Counted from the first letter of the stretch, positions 26,467-35,817 are shown. The stretch: DNA of 45,332 nucleotides from Albidovulum sp. (GCA_015491895.1 WFVA01000105.1:1-45332), one strand, 5' to 3'. The notes: generated by a model not told the origin, from the letters alone. A program made the numbers and translations.

Positions 26467-27687
26467 ATGCAGAGCCGCCTGCCCTTCCATTTCATCCTGA
26501 TCACCCTGGTGCTCAACGCCATGGGGATCGGGATCATCATGCCGGTGATGCCCGATCTGATCCGCGACGTGACAGGCACGGATCTCGCCCATGCGACGAT
26601 CTGGGGCGGGGTTCTGGCCACCTCTTTCGCGGTGATGCAGTTCCTGTTCTCCCCGCTGATCGGCAGCCTCTCCGATCGCTTCGGACGCCGCCCCGTGCTT
26701 CTGGCCTCGCTCCTCGTGGTCACGCTCGATTACCTGCTGATGGCAACGGCGAACACCATCTGGCTGCTGCTTGCCGCCCGCATCATCGGCGGCATCGCCA
26801 CCGCCACCCAGTCCACCGCAAGCGCCTTAATGGCCGATGTCTCGGCGCCGGCGGAAAAGGCGAAGAACTTCGCCCTCACCAGCGCCGCCTTCGGGCTTGG
26901 CTTCGTGCTTGGCCCGGTGCTGGGCGGGGTGCTGGGAAGCTACGGGCCGCGCGCGCCATTCCTTGCGGCGGCTGCTCTTACTGCCGCCAATTTCGCCTTT
27001 GGCTGGCTTGTGATGCGCGAGAGCCTGCCTGCGGGCCTGCGCCGCCCCTTTGAGTGGCACCGGGCCAATCCGCTCGGCGCCCTGCGCCATATCGCCCGCC
27101 TGCCCGGCCTCGGGCCCCTTCTTCTGGTGGTATTCCTCAATCAGATCGCCTTCTTCGTCTATCCCTCGATCTGGGCCTATTTCACCCGCGCAAGATATGG
27201 ATGGTCTCCCGCGATGGTGGGATACTCGCTCGCGCTGTTCGGCCTTTCGATGGTGCTCGTGCAGGGCTGGCTGATCCGCCCGATCCTCGCCCGGCTCGGC
27301 GAACGCGGCACCGTTTTCCTCGGATTTTCCATCGAAATCCTTTCCTTCCTCCTGATCGCGCTGATCCCGAACGGGCTGATCGTGCTTGCCCTCACGCCCC
27401 TTTCCGCGCTCGGAGGCATCGCCGGGCCGGCGCTTCAGGCCATTCTTTCGCATCGGGTCGCACCCGATCAGCAGGGCGAGCTGCAGGGGCTTCTGGCGAG
27501 CATCGGCTCTCTCGGCATGATCCTCTCGCCGCTTATCATGACACAGACCTTCGCCTTCTTCAGCAGCCCCGCCGCACCCCTGCACCTGCCCGGCGCACCC
27601 TTCCTGCTTTCGGCGCTTCTGATCGGCACCTGCATCCTGATCCTGCGCCGCGCGCTCGGCGCCCTCTCCGTGACCGAAGGAACCTGA
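26467..27687 (+). CDS. MFS efflux transporter, TetA/DHA1-like
   Basis: 406 residues with 12 hydrophobic helices. Motif A GSLSDRFGRRPVL lies after helix 2, and GFVLGPVLGG in helix 5 matches the antiporter motif C of proton-driven drug exporters. The N-terminus PFHFILITLVLNAMGIGIIMPVMP is TetA-like. The substrate is unknown; its place behind the pca operon could mean export of an aromatic acid, but its own operator suggests separate control. Confidence 0.9.
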   Translation: MQSRLPFHFILITLVLNAMGIGIIMPVMPDLIRDVTGTDLAHATIWGGVLATSFAVMQFLFSPLIGSLSDRFGRRPVLLASLLVVTLDYLLMATANTIWLLLAARIIGGIATATQSTASALMADVSAPAEKAKNFALTSAAFGLGFVLGPVLGGVLGSYGPRAPFLAAAALTAANFAFGWLVMRESLPAGLRRPFEWHRANPLGALRHIARLPGLGPLLLVVFLNQIAFFVYPSIWAYFTRARYGWSPAMVGYSLALFGLSMVLVQGWLIRPILARLGERGTVFLGFSIEILSFLLIALIPNGLIVLALTPLSALGGIAGPALQAILSHRVAPDQQGELQGLLASIGSLGMILSPLIMTQTFAFFSSPAAPLHLPGAPFLLSALLIGTCILILRRALGALSVTEGT

Positions 27688-27788
27688 GCGCAACGGTTTC
27701 CCTCACGAATTCGCGATGCCCTCGCTATCGCCGGAAGGATTTGATAAAACCTCCAGCGAACGGCATTGACAGCAAGGGAAGAGAGCAC

Positions 27789-28136
27789 GTGGAAAGCACC
27801 GCTCGCGACGAAACGCAGGATACGGCAACCGAGCTTGACGCCGATACCATGCAGCAGCAGGCCGAGGCGGCAGCGGATTTCATCAAGGCGCTCAGCCACG
27901 AAGGGCGGCTGATGATCCTGTGCTATCTCTGCTCGGGCGAAAAATCGGTGACGGAGCTGGAGCAGCTTCTTTCCACCCGTCAGGCGGCGGTGAGCCAGCA
28001 GCTTGCCCGCCTGCGCGCCGAGGGGCTTGTCTCCTGCCGGCGCGAAGGCAAGGTGATGTATTATCGGCTGGCGGATTCCAGGGCCCGGATGATGATCGAT
28101 CTCATTTACGGCCTGTTCTGCGGCCGGGAACGCTAG
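27789..28136 (+). CDS. ArsR-family sulfur-responsive repressor (SqrR/SoxR type), paralogue 1
   Basis: 115 residues from GTG 27789, preceded by AAGGGAAGAGAG; ATG 27849 is an alternative. Winged helix with RQAAVSQQLARLRAEGLV as recognition helix. C45 (MILC) and C111 (LFC) are 66 residues apart, the spacing of the redox pair C41/C107 that forms polysulfide bridges in Rhodobacter capsulatus SqrR. Two more cysteines, C48 and C83, are specific to this copy. Convergent with soxF and related to the regulator at 38949, it probably represses sulfur-oxidation genes when no sulfide or thiosulfate is present. Confidence 0.88.
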   Translation: MESTARDETQDTATELDADTMQQQAEAAADFIKALSHEGRLMILCYLCSGEKSVTELEQLLSTRQAAVSQQLARLRAEGLVSCRREGKVMYYRLADSRARMMIDLIYGLFCGRER

Positions 28137-28145
28137 ACCTGAACG

Positions 28146-28180
28146 AAAAAGGGGCCGCCGGCCTGCAGGCGCGGCGCCCC
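28146..28180 (-). terminator. Terminator of the soxV-F transcript
   Basis: GGGGC (28151-28155) pairs with GCCCC (28176-28180), and GCCG (28157-28160) with CGGC (28172-28175) across a bulged C; the inner GCCTGCAGGC is itself palindromic. On the minus strand the stem is followed by TTTTT. It lies between the convergent ArsR gene and soxF. Confidence 0.75.
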
Positions 28181-28217
28181 CTCCTTTCCTGCGGCCGCAA
28201 GGGCCGCGGTGGCCGGA

Positions 28218-29486
28218 TCAGCCGAACATGTCCTTGGTGATGCCCTCGTACCAGCCGAGGCTTTCCTCGTAGGTCGCCTTGCGCAGCTCGGCAGGCTCGC
28301 CCGTCTTGCTGATGAAGCCGTCCACCTTGGCGATCTTCTCGGGCGTCGCCTCGTAGGAAGCGCCCACCTTGATGCCGTCATCGGTATCGATCAGCGACCA
28401 GCAGGTATTGCTGTATTTCGCCGGGAACACCTTGCTGCCCAGGAGCGCGCCGCGGATCGCCATGGCGCAGACCTTGGCCTGGCTGTTGGCCGAGAAGCCG
28501 GATTTCGGCATGTCGCCCTGATGCGAGGAATCGCCGAGCACATGGATGTTTTCATCCATCCTCGACTGCATCGTGGCCGGCACCACCGGCGCCCAGCCCT
28601 TGTCATTGGTGATGCCGGCGATCTCGGCGATCCTGCCGGCCTTCTGGGCCGGGATCACGTTGCACACGTCAACCTTGGTGACTTCGCCATCCACCACGAC
28701 TTCCATCGAATCCGGGCGCACCTCCACATTGGCGCCGCCGAAATCGGGGCCGATCCATTCGATCATGCCAGGATAATGCTCGGCCCATCCCTCCTGGAAC
28801 AGCGCCATCTTCGAGAATTTCGGCTTGGGATCGAGGATGATGATCTTGGCTGTCGGGTTCTTTGCCTTCAGCACATGCGCCACCATCGACACCCGCTCAT
28901 AGGGCCCCGGCGGACAGCGGAAGGGATTGGGCGGCGCAACAAGGCAGAAGGTGCCGCCTTCGCGCATGTTCTCGACCTGCGCCTTCAGCAGCTGGGTCTG
29001 GGATCCGGCCTTGTAGGCGTGGGGCATTTCATCCTGATTGGAAATATCCCAGCCCGGCACGGAACCCTCGACGAAATCGATGCCCGGGCTCAGCACCAGC
29101 CTGTCATAGGGGAGCGCATAACCCCCTGCGAGGCTTACGATCTTCTTGTCGCGGTCGATGCCCACGGCCCAGTCATGCACCACGTTGATGCCGTATTCGG
29201 AGGCGAGCTTGCCGTAGGTGTGGCCGATGGATTCGAAATCGCGGAAGCCGCCGATGTAGAGGTTCGAGAAGAAGCAGGTGTAATATTTGCGCGTGGGTTC
29301 CACCAGCGTGACATCCAGCGCGCCCTTGCTGTCTTTCGCGAGGTAGCGCGCGACCGTGGCGCCGCCGGCGCCACCGCCGATCACCACCACCCGCGGCTTG
29401 CCCATGGCGCGCACCATCGGCGCGGAGAGCGCGGCGGCGGTGGTGGCCGCGGCAGTACCGAGGAACTTGCGTCTGTTGAGTGTCAT
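28218..29486 (-). CDS. soxF: SoxF, sulfide dehydrogenase flavoprotein (FCSD type)
   Basis: 422 residues. Tat signal NRRKFLG at the N-terminus, then VVVIGGGAGGATVARYL for FAD. Redox cysteines of flavocytochrome c sulfide dehydrogenases appear in YYTCFFSNLYIGG and SNTCWSLIDTDDGIKVGASY. It is the flavin partner of SoxE and oxidises sulfide, or enhances Sox turnover, in the periplasm. Last gene of the sox run, 44 bases after soxE. soxG and soxH of Paracoccus are not found. Confidence 0.95.
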   Translation of the reverse strand: MTLNRRKFLGTAAATTAAALSAPMVRAMGKPRVVVIGGGAGGATVARYLAKDSKGALDVTLVEPTRKYYTCFFSNLYIGGFRDFESIGHTYGKLASEYGINVVHDWAVGIDRDKKIVSLAGGYALPYDRLVLSPGIDFVEGSVPGWDISNQDEMPHAYKAGSQTQLLKAQVENMREGGTFCLVAPPNPFRCPPGPYERVSMVAHVLKAKNPTAKIIILDPKPKFSKMALFQEGWAEHYPGMIEWIGPDFGGANVEVRPDSMEVVVDGEVTKVDVCNVIPAQKAGRIAEIAGITNDKGWAPVVPATMQSRMDENIHVLGDSSHQGDMPKSGFSANSQAKVCAMAIRGALLGSKVFPAKYSNTCWSLIDTDDGIKVGASYEATPEKIAKVDGFISKTGEPAELRKATYEESLGWYEGITKDMFG

Positions 29487-29530
29487 TTCAGTCTCCCTTT
29501 CGTGAATGTGTCTTGATCGCTCTTCCCCGG

Positions 29531-30244
29531 TTATTCACCCAGGGTTTCGAAATATGCGGCAAGCGCCGCAATCTCTTCGTTCGAAAGCCGCCCGGCCATC
29601 ATCTGCATCACCGGATGCGGGCGCTTCTTTTCCTTGTAGGCGTGCATGGCCACGACGAAATCCTCGACCGGCCAGCCGGTGATCGAGGGAATGCCCTCGT
29701 CAGCGCCGCTGCGCTGATGGCAGGTCAGGCATTCGCTGGCGAGATATTCGCCGTATTCGGGATCGCCCTTGATGGCGAGGATCTCGGGCGGAACGACATG
29801 TTCGCTCGGCAATGCCGTGGGCGCGGCCTCCGGGATATCGGCCGGATTGGCCGAGAACTGGCGCAGGTAGGCGATCACGTCGGCCCGATCCTGCGGATCC
29901 TTGAGGCCTCGGAAATTCATCCGGGTCCTCGAGATCAGCGATCTCGGATTTTCGAGATAGACATCCAGATTCTCGAAATTCCAGACCAGCCCGTCGGCCC
30001 CCTGGCGCAGCATGTCTTTCGAATAGCGGAAGCCTTCGATGCTGCCGGCCTTGCGATCGAAGATGCCGTTGAGATGAGGGCCGATGCGGTTTACCGCACC
30101 GGCCCCGATCTGATGACAGCTTGCGCAGTATTTGCGGAACAGATCCGCACCACGCTTTTCATCACCGATGTCAGTGGCTCCCGCCGCCTGCGCAAAGCAG
30201 ACGGCGACGAGCCAGGGAAGAAGGTTCGCGCGCAGCTTCTTCAT
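29531..30244 (-). CDS. soxE: SoxE, dihaem c-type cytochrome
   Basis: 237 residues with a signal peptide (about 1-23) and two haem motifs, CASCH (C40-H44) and CLTCH (C172-H176). Methionines such as in RTRMNFRG and MQMMAG are candidate axial ligands. It accepts electrons from SoxF in the periplasm. 10 bases downstream of soxD. Confidence 0.93.
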   Translation of the reverse strand: MKKLRANLLPWLVAVCFAQAAGATDIGDEKRGADLFRKYCASCHQIGAGAVNRIGPHLNGIFDRKAGSIEGFRYSKDMLRQGADGLVWNFENLDVYLENPRSLISRTRMNFRGLKDPQDRADVIAYLRQFSANPADIPEAAPTALPSEHVVPPEILAIKGDPEYGEYLASECLTCHQRSGADEGIPSITGWPVEDFVVAMHAYKEKKRPHPVMQMMAGRLSNEEIAALAAYFETLGE

Positions 30245-30254
30245 GGCACCCTTG

Positions 30255-31364
30255 TTATTGTCCGACCGATTTCAGATAGGCGATGATCGCGGCAAGATCC
30301 TTCTCCTTCTTGAGGCCCGCGAAGCTCATCTTGGTTTTCGGCACGAAATCCTTGGGCTTTCTGAGGAATTCCGCAAGCGCTGCCTCATCCCACACAAGCC
30401 CTTCCTCGGCCTTGGCCCGCAGCGCCTTGGAATACTTGAAGCCTTCCACACTCGCAGCGGGCTTGCCGACGATGCCGGTGAGGATCGGGCCGGTCTTGTT
30501 CTTTGCGCCCTCGCCTACCTGATGGCAGGCCTTGCACTTCTTGAAGACCTTCTTGCCGTGCTCGACAAGCTCGGGATCAAGCGCCGCTTCGGCCGGAGCT
30601 TCGGCAGCAGGGGCTGCTGCGGGCGCAGCCTCGGCAGTCGCGGTTTCGGCCGCGGCGGCTTCCTCCGCCCTGGCTTCCTCCTCGCTCTCGGCAGCCTTTG
30701 CCGCCTCTTCGGCCTCGCGTGCCGCGGTTTCTTCCGGCGTCACGTCAAGCACGGCCGCGCGCGCGGTGATCTCGACGCCCTGCTTGCAATTCTCCATGCA
30801 GGGCTCGCGGATGAATTTCGGCAGCTCGACCTCGTCGCGGTCATCCATGTAGAAGCCGTCGGCATTGGGCATCTTGATGGATGTGAAATTCTCGCGGTTG
30901 AGCTCGAACTCCTCATCGTCAACGATATCGTTGACATAGAGGAGATAGGCGGTGATCGCATAGGTTTCATCCGCGCTCAGGCTACGTGCAAAACCGAACG
31001 GCATGGCACGGTGCGGATAATCCCAGGCGGTGGAGAGATAGGGCCAGTAGGAGCCGATCGTCTTCACCGGGCGGTCATCCGTGAGGGTGCCCTGCCCGCC
31101 GGCCAGGATCGGCCAGCGATCCACGCCCTCGCCGAAATCACCGTGGCAGATGGCGCATTGCTCGATGAAAAGCTCCTCGCCCTCAGCCACCGTGCCGCTG
31201 CCTTCGGGCAGGCCGAGGCCATCGGGGCGCACATCGATATCCCAGGCCGCGACCTCTTCGGGAAGAGCCTCGCGCCCGAGGTTGAACTTTTCGGCCGAGG
31301 CGGGCGCGGCCAGGACCAGCGCCGCCGTGGTGGCCGCGAGTGTTGTCTCAAGAAATTTCGACAT
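30255..31364 (-). CDS. soxD: SoxD, sulfane dehydrogenase cytochrome subunit
   Basis: 369 residues from MSKFLETTL, chosen for GAGGCAG before it; ATG 31385 is an alternative. Signal peptide 1-24. First haem motif CAICH (C70-H74), second CKACH (C277-H281). The two domains are joined by an Ala/Glu-rich, low-complexity linker (about 208-262). Takes the six electrons released by SoxC from protein-bound sulfane. Overlaps the end of soxC by 17 bases. Confidence 0.94.
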   Translation of the reverse strand: MSKFLETTLAATTAALVLAAPASAEKFNLGREALPEEVAAWDIDVRPDGLGLPEGSGTVAEGEELFIEQCAICHGDFGEGVDRWPILAGGQGTLTDDRPVKTIGSYWPYLSTAWDYPHRAMPFGFARSLSADETYAITAYLLYVNDIVDDEEFELNRENFTSIKMPNADGFYMDDRDEVELPKFIREPCMENCKQGVEITARAAVLDVTPEETAAREAEEAAKAAESEEEARAEEAAAAETATAEAAPAAAPAAEAPAEAALDPELVEHGKKVFKKCKACHQVGEGAKNKTGPILTGIVGKPAASVEGFKYSKALRAKAEEGLVWDEAALAEFLRKPKDFVPKTKMSFAGLKKEKDLAAIIAYLKSVGQ

Positions 31365-32619
31365 TTTCTGCCTCGCCGTTTTCATTCACATACCAGGTCT
31401 GGATGCCGTTGTTGTGATAGATGGAATTCACGCCCCGGATGGCGCGCAGCTCGTCCTTGGTGGGCTGCACGTAGCCGGTGCTGTCGATCGCGCGGCTCTG
31501 CAGCAGGAGCGGCTTTCCGTCCCAGTCGAACTCGAAGTAGAAACGGTGGATCGACTTGTCGAGGCTCGGGCCATCGATGCGTGCCTTGTGCCAGTTCTTG
31601 CCGCCGTCGATGGTGACATCCACGCGCGGGATCGTGCCACGGCCGGACCAGGCAACGCCGGTGATCACCGTTGGCCCCTTGCCGTGCAGGATCGGCTTCT
31701 GGGGGCTCGGGCTGGTGATAACGGATTTCGCATCCATCACCCAGGTGAACATCCGCGCCCGCCCGTCAGGCATGAGATCGGTGTATTTGCTGGTTTCCTC
31801 GCGGTGCATCCAGGGCTTGTCGCCCACCTCGATGCGGCGCAGCCACTTGACCCACATGTTGCCTTCCCAGCCCGGCACCACCAGGCGGATCGGGTAGCCC
31901 TGCTCCTTGCGCAGCGCTTCGCCATTCATCTTGAAGGCGACAAGGCAATCATCGAGCGCCTTCTCGATCGGGATCGAGCGGGTCATCCCCGCGGCATCGG
32001 CGCCCTCGGCGAGGATCCACTTGCCGTTGGTCTTTACCCCGGCTTCCTCAAGCAGCAGGCGCAGCGGCACGCCGGTATACATCACGTTGTGGATCATGCC
32101 GTGGGTGAACTGCACGCCATTGAGCTGCGCGCCGCGCCATTCCATGCCGGTATTGGCGGCGCATTCGAGGAAATAGACGTGGTTTGAGCGCGGGAAGCGC
32201 ATCAGATCTTCCATGGTGAAGACAAGCGGCTTCTCCACCAGCCCGTTGATCATCAGCCGGTGCTTCGCGGGATCCACATTGGCAGCGCCCGAATGGTGGC
32301 GCTCGAAGCAGATGCCGTTCGGGGTGATGATGCCATCGAGATCCTGAAGCGGCGTGAAGTTGATCGACGAAACCGGATCGGCCGTCAGCCAGTAAACCGT
32401 GCGCCGCTTCACATGCTTCTCGTATTCCACCGGCATGCCGTAGGGCGCCGCATCGACCGGATCACCGTTTTCCTGGTTCCACGGCTGGATCTCCGTGATC
32501 GTCGGATCCGGCCCGGCCGCACGGGCGGCGGTGGTGCCGCCTGCAAGGGCGCCCCCGGCAGCCAGCCCGGCTTTCAGAAAGCCGCGGCGGGTTGTCCCTG
32601 ATTTGCTGTCTGTTGTCAT
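31348..32619 (-). CDS. soxC: SoxC, sulfane dehydrogenase molybdenum subunit
   Basis: 423 residues of the sulfite-oxidase family. Tat signal TTRRGFLKAG at residues 9-18 fits export of a folded Mo-cofactor protein. C153 in FLECAANTG is the molybdenum-ligating cysteine. Unlike a free sulfite oxidase it works on SoxY-bound sulfane sulfur together with SoxD. GGAGGAGG precedes the start. A candidate operator lies about 35 bases upstream. Confidence 0.96.
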   Translation of the reverse strand: MTTDSKSGTTRRGFLKAGLAAGGALAGGTTAARAAGPDPTITEIQPWNQENGDPVDAAPYGMPVEYEKHVKRRTVYWLTADPVSSINFTPLQDLDGIITPNGICFERHHSGAANVDPAKHRLMINGLVEKPLVFTMEDLMRFPRSNHVYFLECAANTGMEWRGAQLNGVQFTHGMIHNVMYTGVPLRLLLEEAGVKTNGKWILAEGADAAGMTRSIPIEKALDDCLVAFKMNGEALRKEQGYPIRLVVPGWEGNMWVKWLRRIEVGDKPWMHREETSKYTDLMPDGRARMFTWVMDAKSVITSPSPQKPILHGKGPTVITGVAWSGRGTIPRVDVTIDGGKNWHKARIDGPSLDKSIHRFYFEFDWDGKPLLLQSRAIDSTGYVQPTKDELRAIRGVNSIYHNNGIQTWYVNENGEAENVEIS

Positions 32620-32654
32620 TGCCTCCTCCTCCTTTTTCGAAGTTGGCCTTTGTT

Positions 32655-32674
32655 ACATTTCAATACCTGAATGT
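32655..32674. promoter_or_regulatory. Candidate SqrR/SoxR-type operator before soxC
   Basis: ACATT-N10-AATGT is a perfect 5-bp dyad in the 98-base gap between soxB and soxC. Inside it ATTT-N8-GAAT matches 7 of 8 fixed bases of the SqrR site I recall from Rhodobacter (ATTC-N8-GAAT). It may allow a separate soxCDEF promoter. Confidence 0.4.
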
Positions 32675-32717
32675 GTCCATGCGCGCGATGCCGCAGGGCA
32701 GCTCAGGCAGGTTCCCT

Positions 32718-34415
32718 TCAGGCGCCCACGACCTTCACCGACTGGTTCGGATCGACGTGCACCGTCCCCTTCCGCTTGATGTAGTTTTCCACCACATCCC
32801 AGATCGCCGGCCCTTCGGTGCCTTCGCGCACGCTGGCCCAGCCGGCCACCACATAGGTTTTCTCCGGCGCGATCGGCTCGCCGGTTTTCAGAAGCGTCAG
32901 ATCGGAAAGCCGCTCGCCCTGGGGCTTGGTGATGTCGATCCGGTAGCCCATGCCGCCGACGCGCACCATGTCGCCCCCCTGCTGATAATACGGATCGGGG
33001 TTGAACAGATTGTCGGCCACGTCCTCGAGAATCACCTTCAGCGTCTCGCCCGTCATCTCGGAGCGGTAGGCGTTGGGGTAGGTCATCGAGGTGGCGTTGA
33101 ACAGATCCTCGCGGGTGATCTTCTGGCCGGGCAGGAGGCTCGGCCCCCAGCGGAAGCCGGGGCTGAGGGCGATATCGGCCTCGCGCTCCTCGATCAGGGC
33201 GTTGCAGATCAGATCGTCCCAGGTGCCATTGAAATTGCCACGCCGGTAAAGGAGGCTGTCGGTCTCGCCCAGCACTTCGGCGAGCTCGTCCTTGTAGGGC
33301 GCGCGCTCGGCCTCGATGGCGGCGGCCACGTCCTTGTCGGGCTCGATCACGTCGGAGAAGATCGGGATCAGCTTGTGGCGGAAGCCCATCATCCTGCCGT
33401 CGCGCACATCGAGATCCACCCGGCTGACGAACTTGCCGTTCGATCCCGAGGCGATCAGGATGGTTTCGCCCACCAGCACCGGCTCGGGCAGGGCGTCATG
33501 GGTGTGGCCGGTGAGGATCACGTCGATCCCCTTCACCTGGCTGGCCATCTTGCGATCCACGTCAAAGCCGTTGTGGCTCAGCACCACAACGAGATCAGCG
33601 CCCTCGGCGCGCACCTCATCCACGATCTCCTGCATCCGCTCGTCGTGGATGCCGAAGGAATATTCGGGGAACATCCAGCCCGGGTTGGCGATCGGCATGT
33701 AGGGGAAGGCCTGGCCGATCACGGCGATCTTCGCACCGCCGCGCTCGAAGATCTCGTAATCGGCGAAATCCTCGGAGGGCTCGTTCCATTCCTTGTCGAA
33801 GATGTTCTGGCCCATGGCCGGGAAGGGCAGCCCCTCGACGATCTCGCGCACCCGCTCGGAGCCCAGCGTGAATTCCCAGTGAAAGGTCATCGCATCGGGC
33901 TTGAGCGCGTTCATGACATTGACCATGTCCTGCCCGTTCGTCTTGAGGCAGGTGTAGGAGCCGTGCCAGGTATCGCCGCCATCCAGCAGCAGCGCATCCG
34001 GGCGATCGGCACGGATCGCATTGACGACAGTCGCCACGCGATCGAGCCCGCCCATCCTGCCGTAAGCCTTCGCGAGGGCCACGAAATCGAGATAGGTCAG
34101 CGCGTAGGCCTCCGGCGTGCCGGGCTTGATGTTGAACATCCTGAGGAAATCCTCGCCCGTCACATGCGGTGGCTTGCCCTTGGCCTCGCCCACGCCGAGA
34201 TTGATTTCCGGCTCGCGGAAATAGATCGGCACCATCTGGGCGTGAATGTCCGTCACATGGATCAGGGTGACATTGCCGAAAGTATCGAATTTCAGCAGGT
34301 CATCCTGGGTCAGCGCCTGTTGGGCGGCGAGCTTCGCCCAGTTGCCCACGCCCGAAGCCCCGTAGATGGCGGATGCGGCAACCGTTGCCTGCAGAAAATC
34401 ACGGCGCGATATCAT
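32718..34415 (-). CDS. soxB: SoxB, dimanganese thiosulfohydrolase
   Basis: 565 residues. Tat signal ISRRDFLQ at residues 2-9. The metal motifs are complete: HVTDIHAQ (D56, H58), DGGDTWHG, FHWEFTLG (the SoxB version of GNHE), LSHNGFD and LTGHTHDA. The C-terminal domain is of the 5'-nucleotidase type. It removes the terminal sulfone from SoxY-bound intermediates as sulfate. Lies 147 bases after soxA behind a strong hairpin. Confidence 0.97.
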   Translation of the reverse strand: MISRRDFLQATVAASAIYGASGVGNWAKLAAQQALTQDDLLKFDTFGNVTLIHVTDIHAQMVPIYFREPEINLGVGEAKGKPPHVTGEDFLRMFNIKPGTPEAYALTYLDFVALAKAYGRMGGLDRVATVVNAIRADRPDALLLDGGDTWHGSYTCLKTNGQDMVNVMNALKPDAMTFHWEFTLGSERVREIVEGLPFPAMGQNIFDKEWNEPSEDFADYEIFERGGAKIAVIGQAFPYMPIANPGWMFPEYSFGIHDERMQEIVDEVRAEGADLVVVLSHNGFDVDRKMASQVKGIDVILTGHTHDALPEPVLVGETILIASGSNGKFVSRVDLDVRDGRMMGFRHKLIPIFSDVIEPDKDVAAAIEAERAPYKDELAEVLGETDSLLYRRGNFNGTWDDLICNALIEEREADIALSPGFRWGPSLLPGQKITREDLFNATSMTYPNAYRSEMTGETLKVILEDVADNLFNPDPYYQQGGDMVRVGGMGYRIDITKPQGERLSDLTLLKTGEPIAPEKTYVVAGWASVREGTEGPAIWDVVENYIKRKGTVHVDPNQSVKVVGA

Positions 34416-34527
34416 GTTGTCTCTCTCCTGACTGGTTCATGTAGCAGCACGGCCCGGAAGAAAGGATCCCCGGTGCGCATTGGTTCTTTCAAAGGGACTA
34501 ACGAAAGGGACTGGCGAATGCGAAAGA

Positions 34528-34555
34528 CGCGCGCCCGCGCGATGGCGGGCGCGCG
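34528..34555 (-). terminator. Strong hairpin between soxA and soxB
   Basis: An 11-bp perfect stem (34528-34538 with 34545-34555) and a 6-base loop, starting 7 bases after the soxA stop. On the minus strand GTCTTTCGCATT follows, a weak T tract. It could partly terminate or protect the soxXYZA message and so set the ratio to soxBCDEF. Confidence 0.5.
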
Positions 34556-34562
34556 CCGGATC

Positions 34563-35435
34563 TCAGTTGCGCACCGAGGGGCCGGTAACGGAAAGCCCGT
34601 TACCACGCGTGGCCACATAGAGCTCAAGATCGATGAACTCCTGGCTGCCGGGCTTGTAGGTTTCGGCGCGGGTATCGCGCACGCACCCCTTGAAGCGGGC
34701 ATGGATGCCGTTGAGTTTACCGTTCTTCAGCCGGTAGGCCGGGAAGCCGTTGATCTGCCCCTGGCTCAGCATGTCGGCGCGAATGCGCTCGCCATAATGC
34801 TGCTCGTGGCAATTGGCGCAGGAAAGCTCCAGCTGCCCGGTGCGGGCATAGTACAGCTCCTTGCCATGCTCCCAGTTGGCGCGAACGGCGTCATCCACCT
34901 TCACGTCAACCGGCATGCCGCGCGACTGCAGCGTTATCAGCGCATTCATCGCCACCATCTTGCCGCCCGTGTATTTCCACGGCTCGGCGCCCATGCGCTC
35001 GGTGCGGCAGTTGTTGACCTCCATCTCGATGGTGGCCAGCTTGCCGAGAGACTTGGACATCTTCGGATAGGTGGCCCGCACGCCCTTCATGCTGGAAGGA
35101 TCACCATGACACGAAGCACAGGATTTGCCCTCCGAGCCTTCAGCGGTGTTCCACATCTCCTCGGCCTGCTCCACGAAGATCATGCCGGGATTTTCGAAAT
35201 CGTCCATCTGAAGGGCCTGGGTTTCGGGACTGCGGAAAAGCCAGCCGTCGTATTCCATCTCCAGCTCGGAAACGCCCGGCTGCGGTTCGGCCACGACGAT
35301 CATCTTTTCCTCGCCGTTGATGATCAGATCCTTGATCGGGGGATCATTTTCGGCCAGCGCCGTGCCTGCGGCCGCGATTGCAGCCGCAGCCGCGGCCGCA
35401 CCGAAAGCGCCCCTCAGCGTCACCCTCTTCATCAT
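34563..35435 (-). CDS. soxA: SoxA, dihaem c-type cytochrome
   Basis: 290 residues with an Ala-rich signal peptide (1-28). Haem motifs CASCH (C106-H110) and CANCH (C206-H210). C251 in FKGCVRDTR is the persulfidated cysteine ligand of the active-site haem, and C143 the extra ligand of the other haem. With SoxX it couples thiosulfate to SoxY. The start could be either of two adjacent ATGs behind GGGAGGA. 29 bases after soxZ. Confidence 0.96.
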   Translation of the reverse strand: MMKRVTLRGAFGAAAAAAAIAAAGTALAENDPPIKDLIINGEEKMIVVAEPQPGVSELEMEYDGWLFRSPETQALQMDDFENPGMIFVEQAEEMWNTAEGSEGKSCASCHGDPSSMKGVRATYPKMSKSLGKLATIEMEVNNCRTERMGAEPWKYTGGKMVAMNALITLQSRGMPVDVKVDDAVRANWEHGKELYYARTGQLELSCANCHEQHYGERIRADMLSQGQINGFPAYRLKNGKLNGIHARFKGCVRDTRAETYKPGSQEFIDLELYVATRGNGLSVTGPSVRN

Positions 35436-35464
35436 GTCATTCCTCCCTGCTGTTCGCGCTTGTG

Positions 35465-35797
35465 TCAGGATACGGTGATCTTCTTGCTGGTTTCGTAGAC
35501 CGACCCGTCATCATCGTACCAGGTGAACTTGAACTCACCCGTTTCCGGCACCTTCGCCTCGAACTCGAAGTATGGATTCGTGGAAATCGCCGTACCGAGA
35601 TCGACATCGATCACGTTCTGACCGTTGAAATCGCAGGTGAAGCGATTGATGATGTTGCGCGGGATGAGCTCGCCGGTCTTCTTGTCCTTCCGGCGCCCCG
35701 ATTCCATCTTGTGGCTGATCAGGGTCTTGATCGTGACGACATCCCCGGCCGCAGCCTTTTTCGGGACTTTCACGCGAGGTTTCACACCTTTTGCCAT
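35465..35797 (-). CDS. soxZ: SoxZ, sulfur-carrier chaperone subunit
   Basis: 110 residues without signal peptide, full-length SoxZ (KPRVKVPKKAAAGDVVTIK...FEFEAKVPETGEFKFTWYDDDG). It folds with SoxY and leaves the cell with it on SoxY's Tat signal. 20 bases after soxY. Confidence 0.96.
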   Translation of the reverse strand: MAKGVKPRVKVPKKAAAGDVVTIKTLISHKMESGRRKDKKTGELIPRNIINRFTCDFNGQNVIDVDLGTAISTNPYFEFEAKVPETGEFKFTWYDDDGSVYETSKKITVS

Positions 35798-35817
35798 TTT
35801 CTTCTATCTCCTCTGGA

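Noticed and set aside
28218-29486. Reading soxF as sulfide:quinone oxidoreductase
   Set aside because: The Tat signal, the adjacent dihaem SoxE and the FCSD-type cysteine contexts fit the flavocytochrome subunit better.
32592-35498. Long plus-strand open frame (about 970 codons)
   Set aside because: Antisense to soxB and soxA, whose motifs are unmistakable; no recognisable protein.
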